Below, piece by piece: positions 53,521 to 62,517 of a stretch of 64,000 nucleotides of DNA (the first letter of the stretch is position 1; every line of letters begins with the position of its first letter). A model generated the notes under the pieces. That model ran no database searches and was not told the DNA's origin. It saw only the letters and a list, made by a program, of their open reading frames with translations. The translations under genes were made by a program, and so were the position numbers. The stretch is taken from positions 62,001 through 126,000 of the forward strand of contig JACPVX010000014.1 of NCBI GenBank assembly GCA_016191555.1, written 5' to 3'. Origin of the DNA: Bacteroidota bacterium. Lineage in GTDB: Bacteria > Bacteroidota > Bacteroidia > Cytophagales > Cyclobacteriaceae.

Positions 53521-54213
53521 GTGATGAATCTGAAACGACACATTCCTAATTTGTTAACCTGTTGCAATCTCGTTTGTGGCTGTTTCGGAATTGTATTTTG
53601 CTTAGAAGGGAGAGATGTGCCTGCTGCCTATTTTGCGTGGGTAGCCGCTGCCTTCGATTTTTTCGATGGCTTTGCTGCCCGTATGCTGAAGGTTAGCTCC
53701 CCGATCGGTAAAGAATTAGACTCACTGGCTGATATGGTGAGTTTTGGGTTGCTGCCTTCGCTCGTTATGTATAAAATGTTAGCGGGTGTTAGCAGTAGCA
53801 GTTGGTTGCCTTTTGTAGCATTTTTAATTGCTGTGGGTGCCGCCCTGCGTCTCGCAATTTTTAATGTTGATGAAACCCAAAGCGACTCCTTCAAAGGACT
53901 AAACACACCTTCTAATACATTATTTATCACCGCGCTTCCATTATTGAGCGGTGCTATCGCCACGTGGGTGCAAACGGAGTGGGTATTATTGATTATCACT
54001 GTTCTTTTTTCATGGCTCATGGTATCACCCATTCGCTTTTTTGCCTTTAAATTCAAGAGCTTTAGCTGGGGTGATAATAAAGTTCGGTTTACCTTTCTCG
54101 CGGCATCCGTATTGCTGTTAGCGTTCTTTCAAATCAGTGCCATCCCGCTGATTATACTTTTATATATCGGTTCATCGTTAGTTGATGGCCTTGTTGGGAT
54201 CGATAAAAAATAA
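53521..54213 (+). CDS. pssA: CDP-diacylglycerol-serine O-phosphatidyltransferase
   Basis: 230 residues with about six membrane helices (start GTG 53521 or ATG 53524). The CDP-alcohol phosphatidyltransferase motif is present as Asp-Gly-x2-Ala-Arg-x8-Gly-x3-Asp-x3-Asp ('FFDGFAARML...GKELDSLADMVSFG'). It uses CDP-diacylglycerol and serine to make phosphatidylserine, the precursor of phosphatidylethanolamine. The subclass with this length and a following porU gene is usual in Bacteroidota. Only 2 nt separate it from the TTG start of porU. Confidence 0.94.
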   Translation: MMNLKRHIPNLLTCCNLVCGCFGIVFCLEGRDVPAAYFAWVAAAFDFFDGFAARMLKVSSPIGKELDSLADMVSFGLLPSLVMYKMLAGVSSSSWLPFVAFLIAVGAALRLAIFNVDETQSDSFKGLNTPSNTLFITALPLLSGAIATWVQTEWVLLIITVLFSWLMVSPIRFFAFKFKSFSWGDNKVRFTFLAASVLLLAFFQISAIPLIILLYIGSSLVDGLVGIDKK

Positions 54214-54215
54214 AC

Positions 54216-57200
54216 TTGAAAAATAGTTGTCACATAATCCTGTGCATTCTTAGCCTCAGTCTTTGCACAAAAGGCTTGGCGCAAACCAATTCTGTGCTCG
54301 CAACAGGCACCTGGGCTAAAGTTTCTGTGGCCGGAGATGGCGTTTATAAAATCAATGCAGATTTTTTGCGGAGGGCTGGCTTTAATCCCGATCAGATTGA
54401 TCCACGAAATATAAAAATCTTTGGTGGCCTCAATAGCATGCTGCCTCAGCCCAATAGTAAACCACGGCCACAAGACTTGATCGAAACGGCCATTTTTGTT
54501 TCCGGTGAAAGTGACGGCAAATTCAATAGTGAGGATTTTATTCTATTCTATGCACAGGGTCCGGATGCATATACGTTGGATACGCAACGCCAGATTTTTA
54601 ACTATCAAAACAATTTATTCACAGAAAAAAATTTCTATTTCATTACTGTTGGCGTCACCGCTGGCAAGCGGTTATCAAACAGTGAAAACGTGAATGGCAC
54701 CTTTCCGTTGATTCAGCAATTTGATGACTTTGCTTTTTTTGAAACAGAAAAATATAATATTCTTAAATCGGGGAGGCAATGGTTTGGCGAACAGTTTGAT
54801 ACCAATACCGAGGCGATTGTTAGATTCGAGATTTCTGGGATTGTGCCTAACTCGAACGTACGTTTAGTCAGTCACGTCATGGCGCAGTCGATCAGTGATT
54901 GTTCCTTTAAAGTTACCTACAATGGTGTACCGGCAATCGATCAAGCCATCAGCGCCATTCCCAATACACAGTATGGCATCAAGGGAAAGATAAAAATGGA
55001 TACGGTAACTCTGAATTCAACCACTGTAAAAGCCGCGCTTCAAAGTACTCAAGACATAAAATATCAATTTACCCGGGGAACAACACCAGGGCTTTCGGTG
55101 GGATATTTGGATTTTTTGCTTTTTAGCTTCAGGCGTCAATTAGCCTTGTATGGATCGCAAACCGGCTTCACGTCTTCCGAAAGTTTAAATCAATCAACTT
55201 CTACTTTTGAAGTAGCTTCTGTCGACACAAAATCTATCGTATGGGATGTATCTGAACCGTTCGCGGCAAAATCTCAAGCTACCATTCTATCTGGTACTAG
55301 TCTTCGTTTCTCGACTGGCACTACTGCTCTCAAAAAATTCACCGTATTCAATTCTGATAAAGTAACAGCACCGGTGTTAGAAGGCTCCGTTCCAAATCAA
55401 GACTTACATGGACTCACTCCCAATTCGCTTTTAATCATTACACACCCGTTATTTAAAACGGAAGCCGAGCGATTAGCCGCTCATCGACAGTCGAAGTCAG
55501 GCATTAGTGTTTCGGTGGTTACAACAGAACAAGTTTATAATGAATTTGCTGCTGGCAAACCTGATTTTACAGCACTTCGTGATTTCATCCGGAATCAATA
55601 CAAAAAAGCCAATTCAAATCTGCAAAATGTTCTTCTATTCGGTCGCGGATCGTACGACTACCAAGATCGTGTGTTGGGCAACACCAACTATGTGCCTATC
55701 TACGAATCTGTCAACTCGCTAAGTCCACTCGAGACCTATTCATCGGACGATTATTTTGCATTGCTGGAAGACCATGAGGGCGCATGGGAAGAAAATCCTG
55801 CTGTCAGTTCAACACTGGATGTTGGTATTGGACGATTGCCCGTAAAGAAAGTGGAAGAAGCGAAAATTATTGTTGACAAATTGATTCAATACGATACCGA
55901 TCCGAAAACAAACGGAGCCTGGAAAAAAAATATATTGTTTGTCGCTGATGACGGCAATGGCGTGCTACATCAATCGCAATCCGATGCTTTAGCCACCACG
56001 GTTGATCAGGTGTATGGTTCGTTTGAAGCACACAGAATGTTTTTGGGTTCTTATCCGCAGATCACCAATCCTTCAGGCCAATACAGCCCGGAAGCCACCA
56101 AGGCACTAGACAAAGCAATTCAAAATGGTCAAGGAATTGTTAACTACACGGGGCATGGTTCTGAAAAAATATGGATGCAAGAGCAGGTGCTTACCGAAAG
56201 CACTGTTTTGAATTTAACAAATGGGCCGCGCTATCCGCTTTTTGTTACGGCCACATGTGAGTTTGGTCGCAACGATGATCCTTTTATTACTTCTACTGCT
56301 GAGCGCATTCTTACAACGCCCAAAGGCGGTGGCATTGGTTTAGTTTCTACCGCACGTCCGGTAAATTCTTTTACCAATTTCAATCTCAACAATGCTTTTT
56401 ATAACGCTTTGTTTACAAAACAAGGTAATCGCTATCGTGATTTGGGAAGTGTTTTTAAAGACACCAAAAACAACAGCATTTTCGGAACTGCCAATCGCAA
56501 CTTTTCATTGTTAGGCGATCCGTCCTTAAATCTCTTTGGCGAAGTCCAAGAGGTAGTCATCAAAAGCCTTACTACGTCTAATAGCTCTAGCAGTCTACAG
56601 CCTTTGGCGGAGATTACCGTTTCCGGTGAAATCCAAAAAAACGGAACAATCTCTTCTGCTTTTTCAGGAAATGTAAATGTGGTTTTACTGGATCAGCCCC
56701 AAAGCCTTACCACACTAGATGATCCGGAAGAAAATGCGAATCCACCTGCGCCTGCTTATGCTTATACGGAAAGATCGAACAAACTATTTGATGGAAGTGC
56801 TACCGTAACTGATGGTGCTTTTCAAATCAAATTTACGCTAACCAAAAATGTTAGTCTATTACCCGGCAAGAGCAAATTCAGTTTTTATGCACGTTCTAAA
56901 CAAAATGAAAATGCCTTTGGGTTTTCTACCAGTTTTAACGTGGGCGGCCCTGAAGCACCCGCTTCAACAGACACCACTCCTCCGGTTGTTCATTTGTTTG
57001 TTGGTGACACCACTTTCATTCCAGGAGGTATAGCCGCACCGAATACAAAGCTTGTAGCCGTACTTTCCGATGCCAGTGGCATTAATATCTCCTCGACAGA
57101 TCCACAACACAATCTAAAAGCCACTTTGGATGGATCTCAAACTTTTATGGTGAACAATTACTATCAGGCGCTCAATGACAATCCAACGAAAGGCATCATT

Positions 57201-57629
57201 AGTTTTCCGATCGATGGTCTCGCTAAAGGAAAACACACGCTGTCTTTATCAGCGTCAGATAGCTATAACAACACCACACAGGTACAAGTAGAGTTTGTGG
57301 TGAGCGATGGCAACGGCATTGAAGTGAATCAATTCGCTAATTATCCCAATCCCGTTAAGACAGAAACTCAATTCTGGTTTACTCACAATCGGCCGGGTGA
57401 AGATCTGGATGCCACCTTGGTAATTTATAACTTAGCCGGTCAGGTATTAGTCAGTCAGAACTATACCATTTCCGAGAGTCAATATTTAGTTACTTTGCCT
57501 GAATGGAGTATTGATAATGCACAAGGAACAAAACCTGGGCCCGGATTATACATTGCACGCCTATTTGTTCGTTCCTTGCTGGATGGCTCAAATAATGAGA
57601 AAAATGCCAAGTTTATTTTAACGAATTAG
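54216..57629 (+). CDS. porU: PorU, type IX secretion C-terminal signal peptidase (sortase)
   Basis: 1137 residues from TTG 54216. A signal peptide (1-23) and an N-terminal domain precede a gingipain-type C25 peptidase domain (about 400-790) with His647 in 'NYTGHGSEK' and Cys681 in 'FVTATCEFGRNDDP'. A beta-rich region and a C-terminal T9SS-type sorting domain end the protein ('FANYPNPVKTETQFWF', 'GLYIARLF'). PorU removes the C-terminal signal from T9SS cargo at the cell surface and attaches the cargo to A-LPS in Porphyromonas. The start two bases after pssA suggests coupling. porV follows after 26 nt, as in other Bacteroidota. Confidence 0.93.
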   Translation: MKNSCHIILCILSLSLCTKGLAQTNSVLATGTWAKVSVAGDGVYKINADFLRRAGFNPDQIDPRNIKIFGGLNSMLPQPNSKPRPQDLIETAIFVSGESDGKFNSEDFILFYAQGPDAYTLDTQRQIFNYQNNLFTEKNFYFITVGVTAGKRLSNSENVNGTFPLIQQFDDFAFFETEKYNILKSGRQWFGEQFDTNTEAIVRFEISGIVPNSNVRLVSHVMAQSISDCSFKVTYNGVPAIDQAISAIPNTQYGIKGKIKMDTVTLNSTTVKAALQSTQDIKYQFTRGTTPGLSVGYLDFLLFSFRRQLALYGSQTGFTSSESLNQSTSTFEVASVDTKSIVWDVSEPFAAKSQATILSGTSLRFSTGTTALKKFTVFNSDKVTAPVLEGSVPNQDLHGLTPNSLLIITHPLFKTEAERLAAHRQSKSGISVSVVTTEQVYNEFAAGKPDFTALRDFIRNQYKKANSNLQNVLLFGRGSYDYQDRVLGNTNYVPIYESVNSLSPLETYSSDDYFALLEDHEGAWEENPAVSSTLDVGIGRLPVKKVEEAKIIVDKLIQYDTDPKTNGAWKKNILFVADDGNGVLHQSQSDALATTVDQVYGSFEAHRMFLGSYPQITNPSGQYSPEATKALDKAIQNGQGIVNYTGHGSEKIWMQEQVLTESTVLNLTNGPRYPLFVTATCEFGRNDDPFITSTAERILTTPKGGGIGLVSTARPVNSFTNFNLNNAFYNALFTKQGNRYRDLGSVFKDTKNNSIFGTANRNFSLLGDPSLNLFGEVQEVVIKSLTTSNSSSSLQPLAEITVSGEIQKNGTISSAFSGNVNVVLLDQPQSLTTLDDPEENANPPAPAYAYTERSNKLFDGSATVTDGAFQIKFTLTKNVSLLPGKSKFSFYARSKQNENAFGFSTSFNVGGPEAPASTDTTPPVVHLFVGDTTFIPGGIAAPNTKLVAVLSDASGINISSTDPQHNLKATLDGSQTFMVNNYYQALNDNPTKGIISFPIDGLAKGKHTLSLSASDSYNNTTQVQVEFVVSDGNGIEVNQFANYPNPVKTETQFWFTHNRPGEDLDATLVIYNLAGQVLVSQNYTISESQYLVTLPEWSIDNAQGTKPGPGLYIARLFVRSLLDGSNNEKNAKFILTN

Positions 57630-57655
57630 TTACCTTTAAAGCGAGAATACTCAGT

Positions 57656-58822
57656 ATGAACAAGTTACGATTTTTGGTATTGATCTCTTCTGCCATTGGC
57701 AGTCTCACTGCATACAGCCAGCCGAATGGAGGAGGCGGTGTCATCATTGGTCAGGATATCAACAACAAGAGCATAACCACCGCAGTACCATTTTTAGGCA
57801 TCACGCCTGATTCTCGCGCAGCCGGTATGGGCGATGCGGGCGTAGCGACTGCACCTGATGCTAATTCTGCCTATTGGAATGCAGCCAAGCTAGCGTTTAT
57901 CGATCAAGGTTATGGTGGCTCATTATCTTACACTCCATGGTTGGGTAAAATCATCAACGATATGCGTCTGGTTCATTTATCAGGTTTCTATAAAATCAAT
58001 CGTGAAGAAACAGTAGGTGCCAGCTTAAAGTATTTTGACTTGGGCGACATTGAATTACGCGATGCAAACAACAATCCCAACGGTCGTTACAATCCACGCG
58101 AATTGGCTTTTGATGCAACCTACTCCCGCTTATTAACCGATCACTTTAGTATCGGAGGATCGTTACGTTATATTTATTCCAATCTGGTCGGATCATTTCA
58201 AGGTTCAGATGCAGGGTCGGCCCATTCTGTAGCTGTTGATATCGGTGTTTTCTACACCAAACCCTTTGAATCAAAAAATGCAACTCTTTCGTTAGGAGCC
58301 GCCATCAATAATATTGGAGCGAAGGTATCATATACCGATCCCAACAATGCCGACTTCATTCCGACCAACCTGCGCTTAGGTGCGGCCTACAAAGTCGATG
58401 TGAATCCGATGAATAGCTTTACGTTTGCTTTGGACTTTAATAAACTGATGGTACCTAGTCCCTCAGGTACAGTTGGCAGCAGTCGCAAAAAACCATTACT
58501 CGAAGGAATTTTCGGATCATTCTCCGATGCACCGGGTGGTTTTAGCGAAGAGCTTTCTGAAATTACTATTTCAAGCGGTATTGAATATTGGTACAACAAC
58601 ACCTTTGCCGGACGGTTGGGTTATTTTTATGAAGACCAATCGAAAGGCAATAGAAAATATTTAACTGCTGGTCTAGGCTTTAAGTATGATAAGTTTGTAA
58701 TCGACATGGCCTACATGGTGCCAACCAACAAACGCGAGAATGCATTAGCGGAAACCATCCGCTTTACAATCATGTATGTCTTCCCAACCAAAGCTAAAGA
58801 GGAAGAATCTGTAACTGACTAA
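57656..58822 (+). CDS. porV: PorV (LptO), type IX secretion outer-membrane barrel protein
   Basis: 388 residues with a signal peptide (1-21). The mature part starts with the FadL-like stretch 'PFLGITPDSRAAGMGDAGVA', followed by 'NSAYWNAAKLAF', which are the best marks of PorV. The alternating strands run to a C-terminal barrel with Tyr/Phe. PorV shuttles cargo between the SprA/Sov translocon and the PorU sortase. The adjacent PorU supports the call. The next gene begins with GTG three bases after the porV stop. Confidence 0.95.
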   Translation: MNKLRFLVLISSAIGSLTAYSQPNGGGGVIIGQDINNKSITTAVPFLGITPDSRAAGMGDAGVATAPDANSAYWNAAKLAFIDQGYGGSLSYTPWLGKIINDMRLVHLSGFYKINREETVGASLKYFDLGDIELRDANNNPNGRYNPRELAFDATYSRLLTDHFSIGGSLRYIYSNLVGSFQGSDAGSAHSVAVDIGVFYTKPFESKNATLSLGAAINNIGAKVSYTDPNNADFIPTNLRLGAAYKVDVNPMNSFTFALDFNKLMVPSPSGTVGSSRKKPLLEGIFGSFSDAPGGFSEELSEITISSGIEYWYNNTFAGRLGYFYEDQSKGNRKYLTAGLGFKYDKFVIDMAYMVPTNKRENALAETIRFTIMYVFPTKAKEEESVTD

Positions 58823-58825
58823 TTC

Positions 58826-60085
58826 GTGCTCGACAGAAAAAGTCCCCCTCCGTTCGCAAAAGAGTTTTCTTTTGACCTACCCTCGTCCACCAAGTTGCAC
58901 TTAAGCAATGGAATGGATTTGAACTGGGTTAAAGGATCGAAAGACATCATCAAGCTAGACTTTATATTTCAGGCTGGTAAGTGGTATGAGCCCAAACCGG
59001 GCATAGCCTATTTTACTGCTCACATGCTCGAGAAAGGAACCGTGAATTATTCAGCTGCTCAAATTTCGGAGATTATCGATTACCATGGAGCACAGCTAGA
59101 AATTTCTGCCGGAGCTGATTTCGTTTCGATATCCTTATATAGCCTTACCAAAAATTTAAGATCCGTTCTTCCATTGTTGATCGAGTTGTTGCAACACCCC
59201 GTTTTTCCTGCGGATGAATTGGAGCTGCTATTGTCCATCTACGAACAAAATCTAAAAGTAAATCAGCAGAAGACCAGCTTTGTTGCGGGAAAACTTCTGG
59301 CAAAGAATATTTTTGGCGCTCAGCATCCGTACGGCAAATCCGCAGAAGAAAGTGATTTGAAAAAAATCGCTCGTGAAGATTTAATACAGTTTCACTCTAA
59401 ATGCTTTAAGCCGTTTAGCATTTTTTTAACAGGCGACTTGACCGTGACCGATATTGAGTGGCTTCAACAAGCAGTTACAACATTTAGTAGTTCAGAGAGA
59501 GATCGTGCAGTCGTGAAATCTCCGGAGTCTGCCGCTATCAAAAAAGAAATTGTAAAAAAAGAAGGTAGCGTACAGGCATCCCTTCGGATGGGGAAGATTT
59601 CAATTACTCGAGCCGACCAGGATTACCCCAGTTTTCTTTTGTTGAATCATATCTTAGGCGGGTATTTTGGCTCGCGCTTGATGAAAAACATTCGTGAGGA
59701 AAAGGGACTTACCTATGGCATCTATTCCTCACTATCGCCTAATCTGAATTATGCGTCATTTTCTATTGGTGCCGATGTCAATATTGACAAATGCGATGAG
59801 ACGCTACGCGAGATTGGAAATGAACTGACTCGATTGCAAAATGAGTTGATTTCGGAAGAAGAGTTACTAGTAGCTAAAAACCATTTTTTGGGAAGTTTGC
59901 AATTGGAGGTTTCGAATCCGTTTTCAGTAACCGAAAAATTAAAGACCATTCACCTGTTCGATTTGCCACCTGATTTTTATGTAACTCTTTTTGATCGTAT
60001 CAGAAAAACTAACGCCAAGGATTTACAACAATTGGCGCGAACACATTTTGTACTAGACAATTTCTTTACAGTACAGGTCGGCTAG
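58826..60085 (+). CDS. M16-family peptidase homologue lacking the zinc motif
   Basis: 419 residues from a GTG start, 3 nt after porV. The fold of an M16 half-protein pair is recognisable: 'GIAYFTAHMLEKGT' at about 59-72, 'LPLLIELLQHPVFPADELE', 'YFGSRLMKNIREEKGLTYGIYS' (marker: Gly-Ser-Arg-Leu-Met) and 'AKNHFLGSLQLE'. The His-x2-Glu-His zinc motif becomes Tyr62-x2-Ala65-His66, so two of the three motif residues are lost. It should be inactive as a peptidase alone. In many Bacteroidota an active and an inactive M16 protein form a pair; the active partner is not in this window. Confidence 0.85.
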   Translation: MLDRKSPPPFAKEFSFDLPSSTKLHLSNGMDLNWVKGSKDIIKLDFIFQAGKWYEPKPGIAYFTAHMLEKGTVNYSAAQISEIIDYHGAQLEISAGADFVSISLYSLTKNLRSVLPLLIELLQHPVFPADELELLLSIYEQNLKVNQQKTSFVAGKLLAKNIFGAQHPYGKSAEESDLKKIAREDLIQFHSKCFKPFSIFLTGDLTVTDIEWLQQAVTTFSSSERDRAVVKSPESAAIKKEIVKKEGSVQASLRMGKISITRADQDYPSFLLLNHILGGYFGSRLMKNIREEKGLTYGIYSSLSPNLNYASFSIGADVNIDKCDETLREIGNELTRLQNELISEEELLVAKNHFLGSLQLEVSNPFSVTEKLKTIHLFDLPPDFYVTLFDRIRKTNAKDLQQLARTHFVLDNFFTVQVG

Positions 60086-60825
60086 TTTTTCATGACTGTA
60101 ACGTTGGTATTTTCAATTCTGCTCAACTCTTTTAATCCATCGCTTTTATACAGATTCTCTAACTCCGCAATGGATGCTGTTTGCTTCGGAGCATAATTAA
60201 TATAGTCACTGAAACGAACTCCATCCACTACGTGGGCATTCACAGACTTGCGAAAACGGCAATCTGCTTTACCATCTTCCTGAAACGAGTAGGCCAGATA
60301 GCCAATTGTATAATCTGATTGATCAATCCAATAAATGAAAGTATCTTCAAAATCTTCCCCTCCTCCTTCCTGCTGAAAAGTGATTTCAATCTTATGGTAG
60401 GTTTTTCCTTCTAACTCTGTTTCGCCTAACCATTTTTTCCTGACAGATGGATCATTTAATCCATACGGCAGCAAAGCGAAATACAGGACCGAATTAACGG
60501 AAGCCGTGTATTTTACTTTCATCGTGTCAGGAACTTCTACCAACGAGTCGTTGATTGTTCTGCGAAAGCCATCATTATTGACAAAATCGTGAATTAGTTG
60601 TGTAGAGTCTTTATCGTTTCGAAAAATGCGTTCATACGAAAATTTTCCTCCGTTGCGATTGGCAACATAATGTCGTCCTCTAAAATCAAATTCGATTGTT
60701 GAATTCAAATACAAGTCGCCTCCGGCTACTGCAATGGCTTTGTCAATAATCTGTTGCGCGCTATCATGTTTACAGCCAGTAGCCAAAATGATCAGACATA
60801 CTACGACTAGATAAAATTTTTTCAT
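60082..60825 (-). CDS. DUF6503-like lipoprotein
   Basis: 247 residues. A lipoprotein signal ends in Leu-Ala-Thr-Gly-Cys, so it is anchored to a membrane. The mature part resembles DUF6503-like proteins, a fold in the LolA/LolB class with many strands: 'IEFDFRGRHYVANRNGGKF', 'TYHKIEITFQQEG', 'DTFIYWIDQSDYTIGYLAY' and 'DGVRFSDYINY'. Such proteins may carry lipids or lipoproteins, but no function has been shown that I know of. It overlaps the convergent M16-like gene by 4 nt at the end and follows the ureohydrolase-like gene in the same direction with a 1-nt gap. Confidence 0.65.
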   Translation of the reverse strand: MKKFYLVVVCLIILATGCKHDSAQQIIDKAIAVAGGDLYLNSTIEFDFRGRHYVANRNGGKFSYERIFRNDKDSTQLIHDFVNNDGFRRTINDSLVEVPDTMKVKYTASVNSVLYFALLPYGLNDPSVRKKWLGETELEGKTYHKIEITFQQEGGGEDFEDTFIYWIDQSDYTIGYLAYSFQEDGKADCRFRKSVNAHVVDGVRFSDYINYAPKQTASIAELENLYKSDGLKELSRIENTNVTVMKN

Positions 60826-60826
60826 A

Positions 60827-61987
60827 TCAAATAATCTTAGCTAACGCGTTGATGTATCGTTCCGGCAATTCACCCTTAGAGGCAATCTGGTAATCGTTGT
60901 AACTACACGGCACCATGGTGTTGCGTAAATAGCGCGCGCCCGGTTTGTGATGCGTAATCTCCATCCACCATTTTTCTGTCACCTTACTTTTGTAAAAGGT
61001 GATAATTTCAGGCTCGGTGGGCATCGACACCACATACTTCAAAAAATCATTGCTTTTAAAACTGGATTCTCCTTTACGATGATAATATCCTTCAATAAAA
61101 TACCAGATCATAGTCGCAACGACCGATGCCGTTTTTTTATGTGCATCATCAAAGGCAGGATTGTATTCATAAAAACCGGCAGAACTTAGCTTCTCATTCA
61201 TGCCCGCATACCAGCAAAGTTGGCAAGCCTCCTCGCCTGTCAGGCCAAATGGTTGCGCGTTGGCATTGCCTGGAGCATCCGCTGACTTAATGGCTGTTAT
61301 GTCAAACGAAAGCAAATCCGCGTTTCGAATGGCTGGTTCCATTTCCGTAAGATTGGTGCGCATTTGCCCGATCCGAAATGCTTCAAAATAGAGCTTTTCT
61401 AAAATAGCGGAAGCGAGTGGATCAATTAGATAAGTTTGATGCGCCAAATGTGTGTAGCTGAGCAAATAATTTGGCTCATGCAAAAGAATCTTGTGAATAT
61501 GTTGTTTGGCCGGTGGATTCTCTTTCGCGTCTTCTAAATCTAAAAACGCATCGATGTTGAGGAGGCTGATCAGTTTCTCCATTTCCTCGTAGCCGCGGTA
61601 TTGTCCGTAATCCAGATCGTGTGAGCCGCCTAGCAAAATTGGCATGACATTATTCTCCAGCAAGATGCGGCATACTTCGTTGATGCGTACGTAGGTCTCG
61701 TCTAAATCAATGCCTGTGTTTAAATTACCCAGGTCGATGATACGATAGTTGCCAGTTCCTTTCTTAAGGCGATATAACTTCTTACGAATTTCATCGGGTG
61801 CTTGGGCGCAACCTTGATTATTGAAAGCCCCGCGTTCTTCCTGAATCCCAAATATGGCGATGTGTGCCCCTTTCAATTCAGGCATCTTCTCGCCATACAC
61901 TTTAACGTTTTTGAAGAAAGAATTGGAAGGATACGAATCACAATAAATTGATTCTGGAACAGGAGAAAAAAGAATGGTTAAGTCCAT
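60827..61987 (-). CDS. Arginase/ureohydrolase-family protein with altered metal site
   Basis: 386 residues with the arginase fold, longer than the usual 300-320 through inserts after residue 150. In active enzymes six residues bind two Mn2+: the His of Gly-Gly-x-His, the Asp-Ala-His-x-Asp set, and Ser-x-Asp-x-Asp. Here Gly-Gly-Ser-His123-Asp is kept, but Asp-Ala-Phe148-Leu-Asp has Phe for His, and Ser-Phe-Asp229-Ile-Thr231 has Thr for the second Asp. So two ligands are lost, and normal binuclear activity is doubtful. It resembles formimidoylglutamase-type proteins of Bacteroidota, whose members often vary at these positions. Role unknown. It is followed directly by the DUF6503-like lipoprotein. 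Confidence 0.85.
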   Translation of the reverse strand: MDLTILFSPVPESIYCDSYPSNSFFKNVKVYGEKMPELKGAHIAIFGIQEERGAFNNQGCAQAPDEIRKKLYRLKKGTGNYRIIDLGNLNTGIDLDETYVRINEVCRILLENNVMPILLGGSHDLDYGQYRGYEEMEKLISLLNIDAFLDLEDAKENPPAKQHIHKILLHEPNYLLSYTHLAHQTYLIDPLASAILEKLYFEAFRIGQMRTNLTEMEPAIRNADLLSFDITAIKSADAPGNANAQPFGLTGEEACQLCWYAGMNEKLSSAGFYEYNPAFDDAHKKTASVVATMIWYFIEGYYHRKGESSFKSNDFLKYVVSMPTEPEIITFYKSKVTEKWWMEITHHKPGARYLRNTMVPCSYNDYQIASKGELPERYINALAKII

Positions 61988-62079
61988 AAGTTATGGTTGG
62001 CCTTAACAAAACTATCCTATAAAAAGCGAATTGACAACCCGAAGCTACGAGTTGTCAATTCATCTCATGTTACCAGAGA

Positions 62080-62409
62080 TCAATTCTTCCAAACCTCCTC
62101 CAGTTTCACGGCTTTATCGAAGTCAATGCATGTATTGATGCCCGCTATACCTCCCCTTTCGCAAATCACCTTGCCGCCACAATCTTTCACTACATCCATG
62201 TAATCTGCACAATTTTGCAAGCATCCTTGAATCAGATAAACCTCTTGATTTTTATGGGCGTATTTCGTGATTTGGCCTTTATGACCCTGTTGAATGATGG
62301 ATGTTTTTTCTGCCTCGAGCCAAGTTGGGGAAGTACACTTAGATATAGAAACTGAATCATCCTGACATGCATGAAAAAATAAGAGGAGTGCAAATAATGT
62401 CTTAGTCAT
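62080..62409 (-). CDS. Small lipoprotein (DUF6970-like)
   Basis: 109 residues. The signal ends Phe-His-Ala-Cys, an imperfect lipobox, so it is probably a lipoprotein. The mature part has 'SPTWLEAEKTSII', 'QEVYLIQGCLQNCADYMDV' and 'CGGKVICERGGIAGINTC', with six or more cysteines that could form disulfides. This pattern fits small uncharacterised proteins grouped as DUF6970. The role is unknown. It lies alone between the ureohydrolase-like gene and nqrF on the minus strand, with 93 nt on the one side and a terminator on the other. Confidence 0.65.
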   Translation of the reverse strand: MTKTLFALLLFFHACQDDSVSISKCTSPTWLEAEKTSIIQQGHKGQITKYAHKNQEVYLIQGCLQNCADYMDVVKDCGGKVICERGGIAGINTCIDFDKAVKLEEVWKN

Positions 62410-62465
62410 AATACTCTATTGTTATGTCTCTTGGACAACCACATTCTTTCAAAAGTTGGAAGTAA

Positions 62466-62499
62466 TAAAAAAAGCCCATCGTCTGAAGGGCCTTTTTTG
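62466..62499 (-). terminator. Terminator after nqrF
   Basis: AAAAAAGCCC and GGGCCTTTTTT form a stem with an ATCGTCTGAA loop. It lies 19 nt after the nqrF stop on the minus strand and carries a U tract in that direction. Confidence 0.85.
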
Positions 62500-62517
62500 T
62501 CTCGTGATTTAGAGTTA

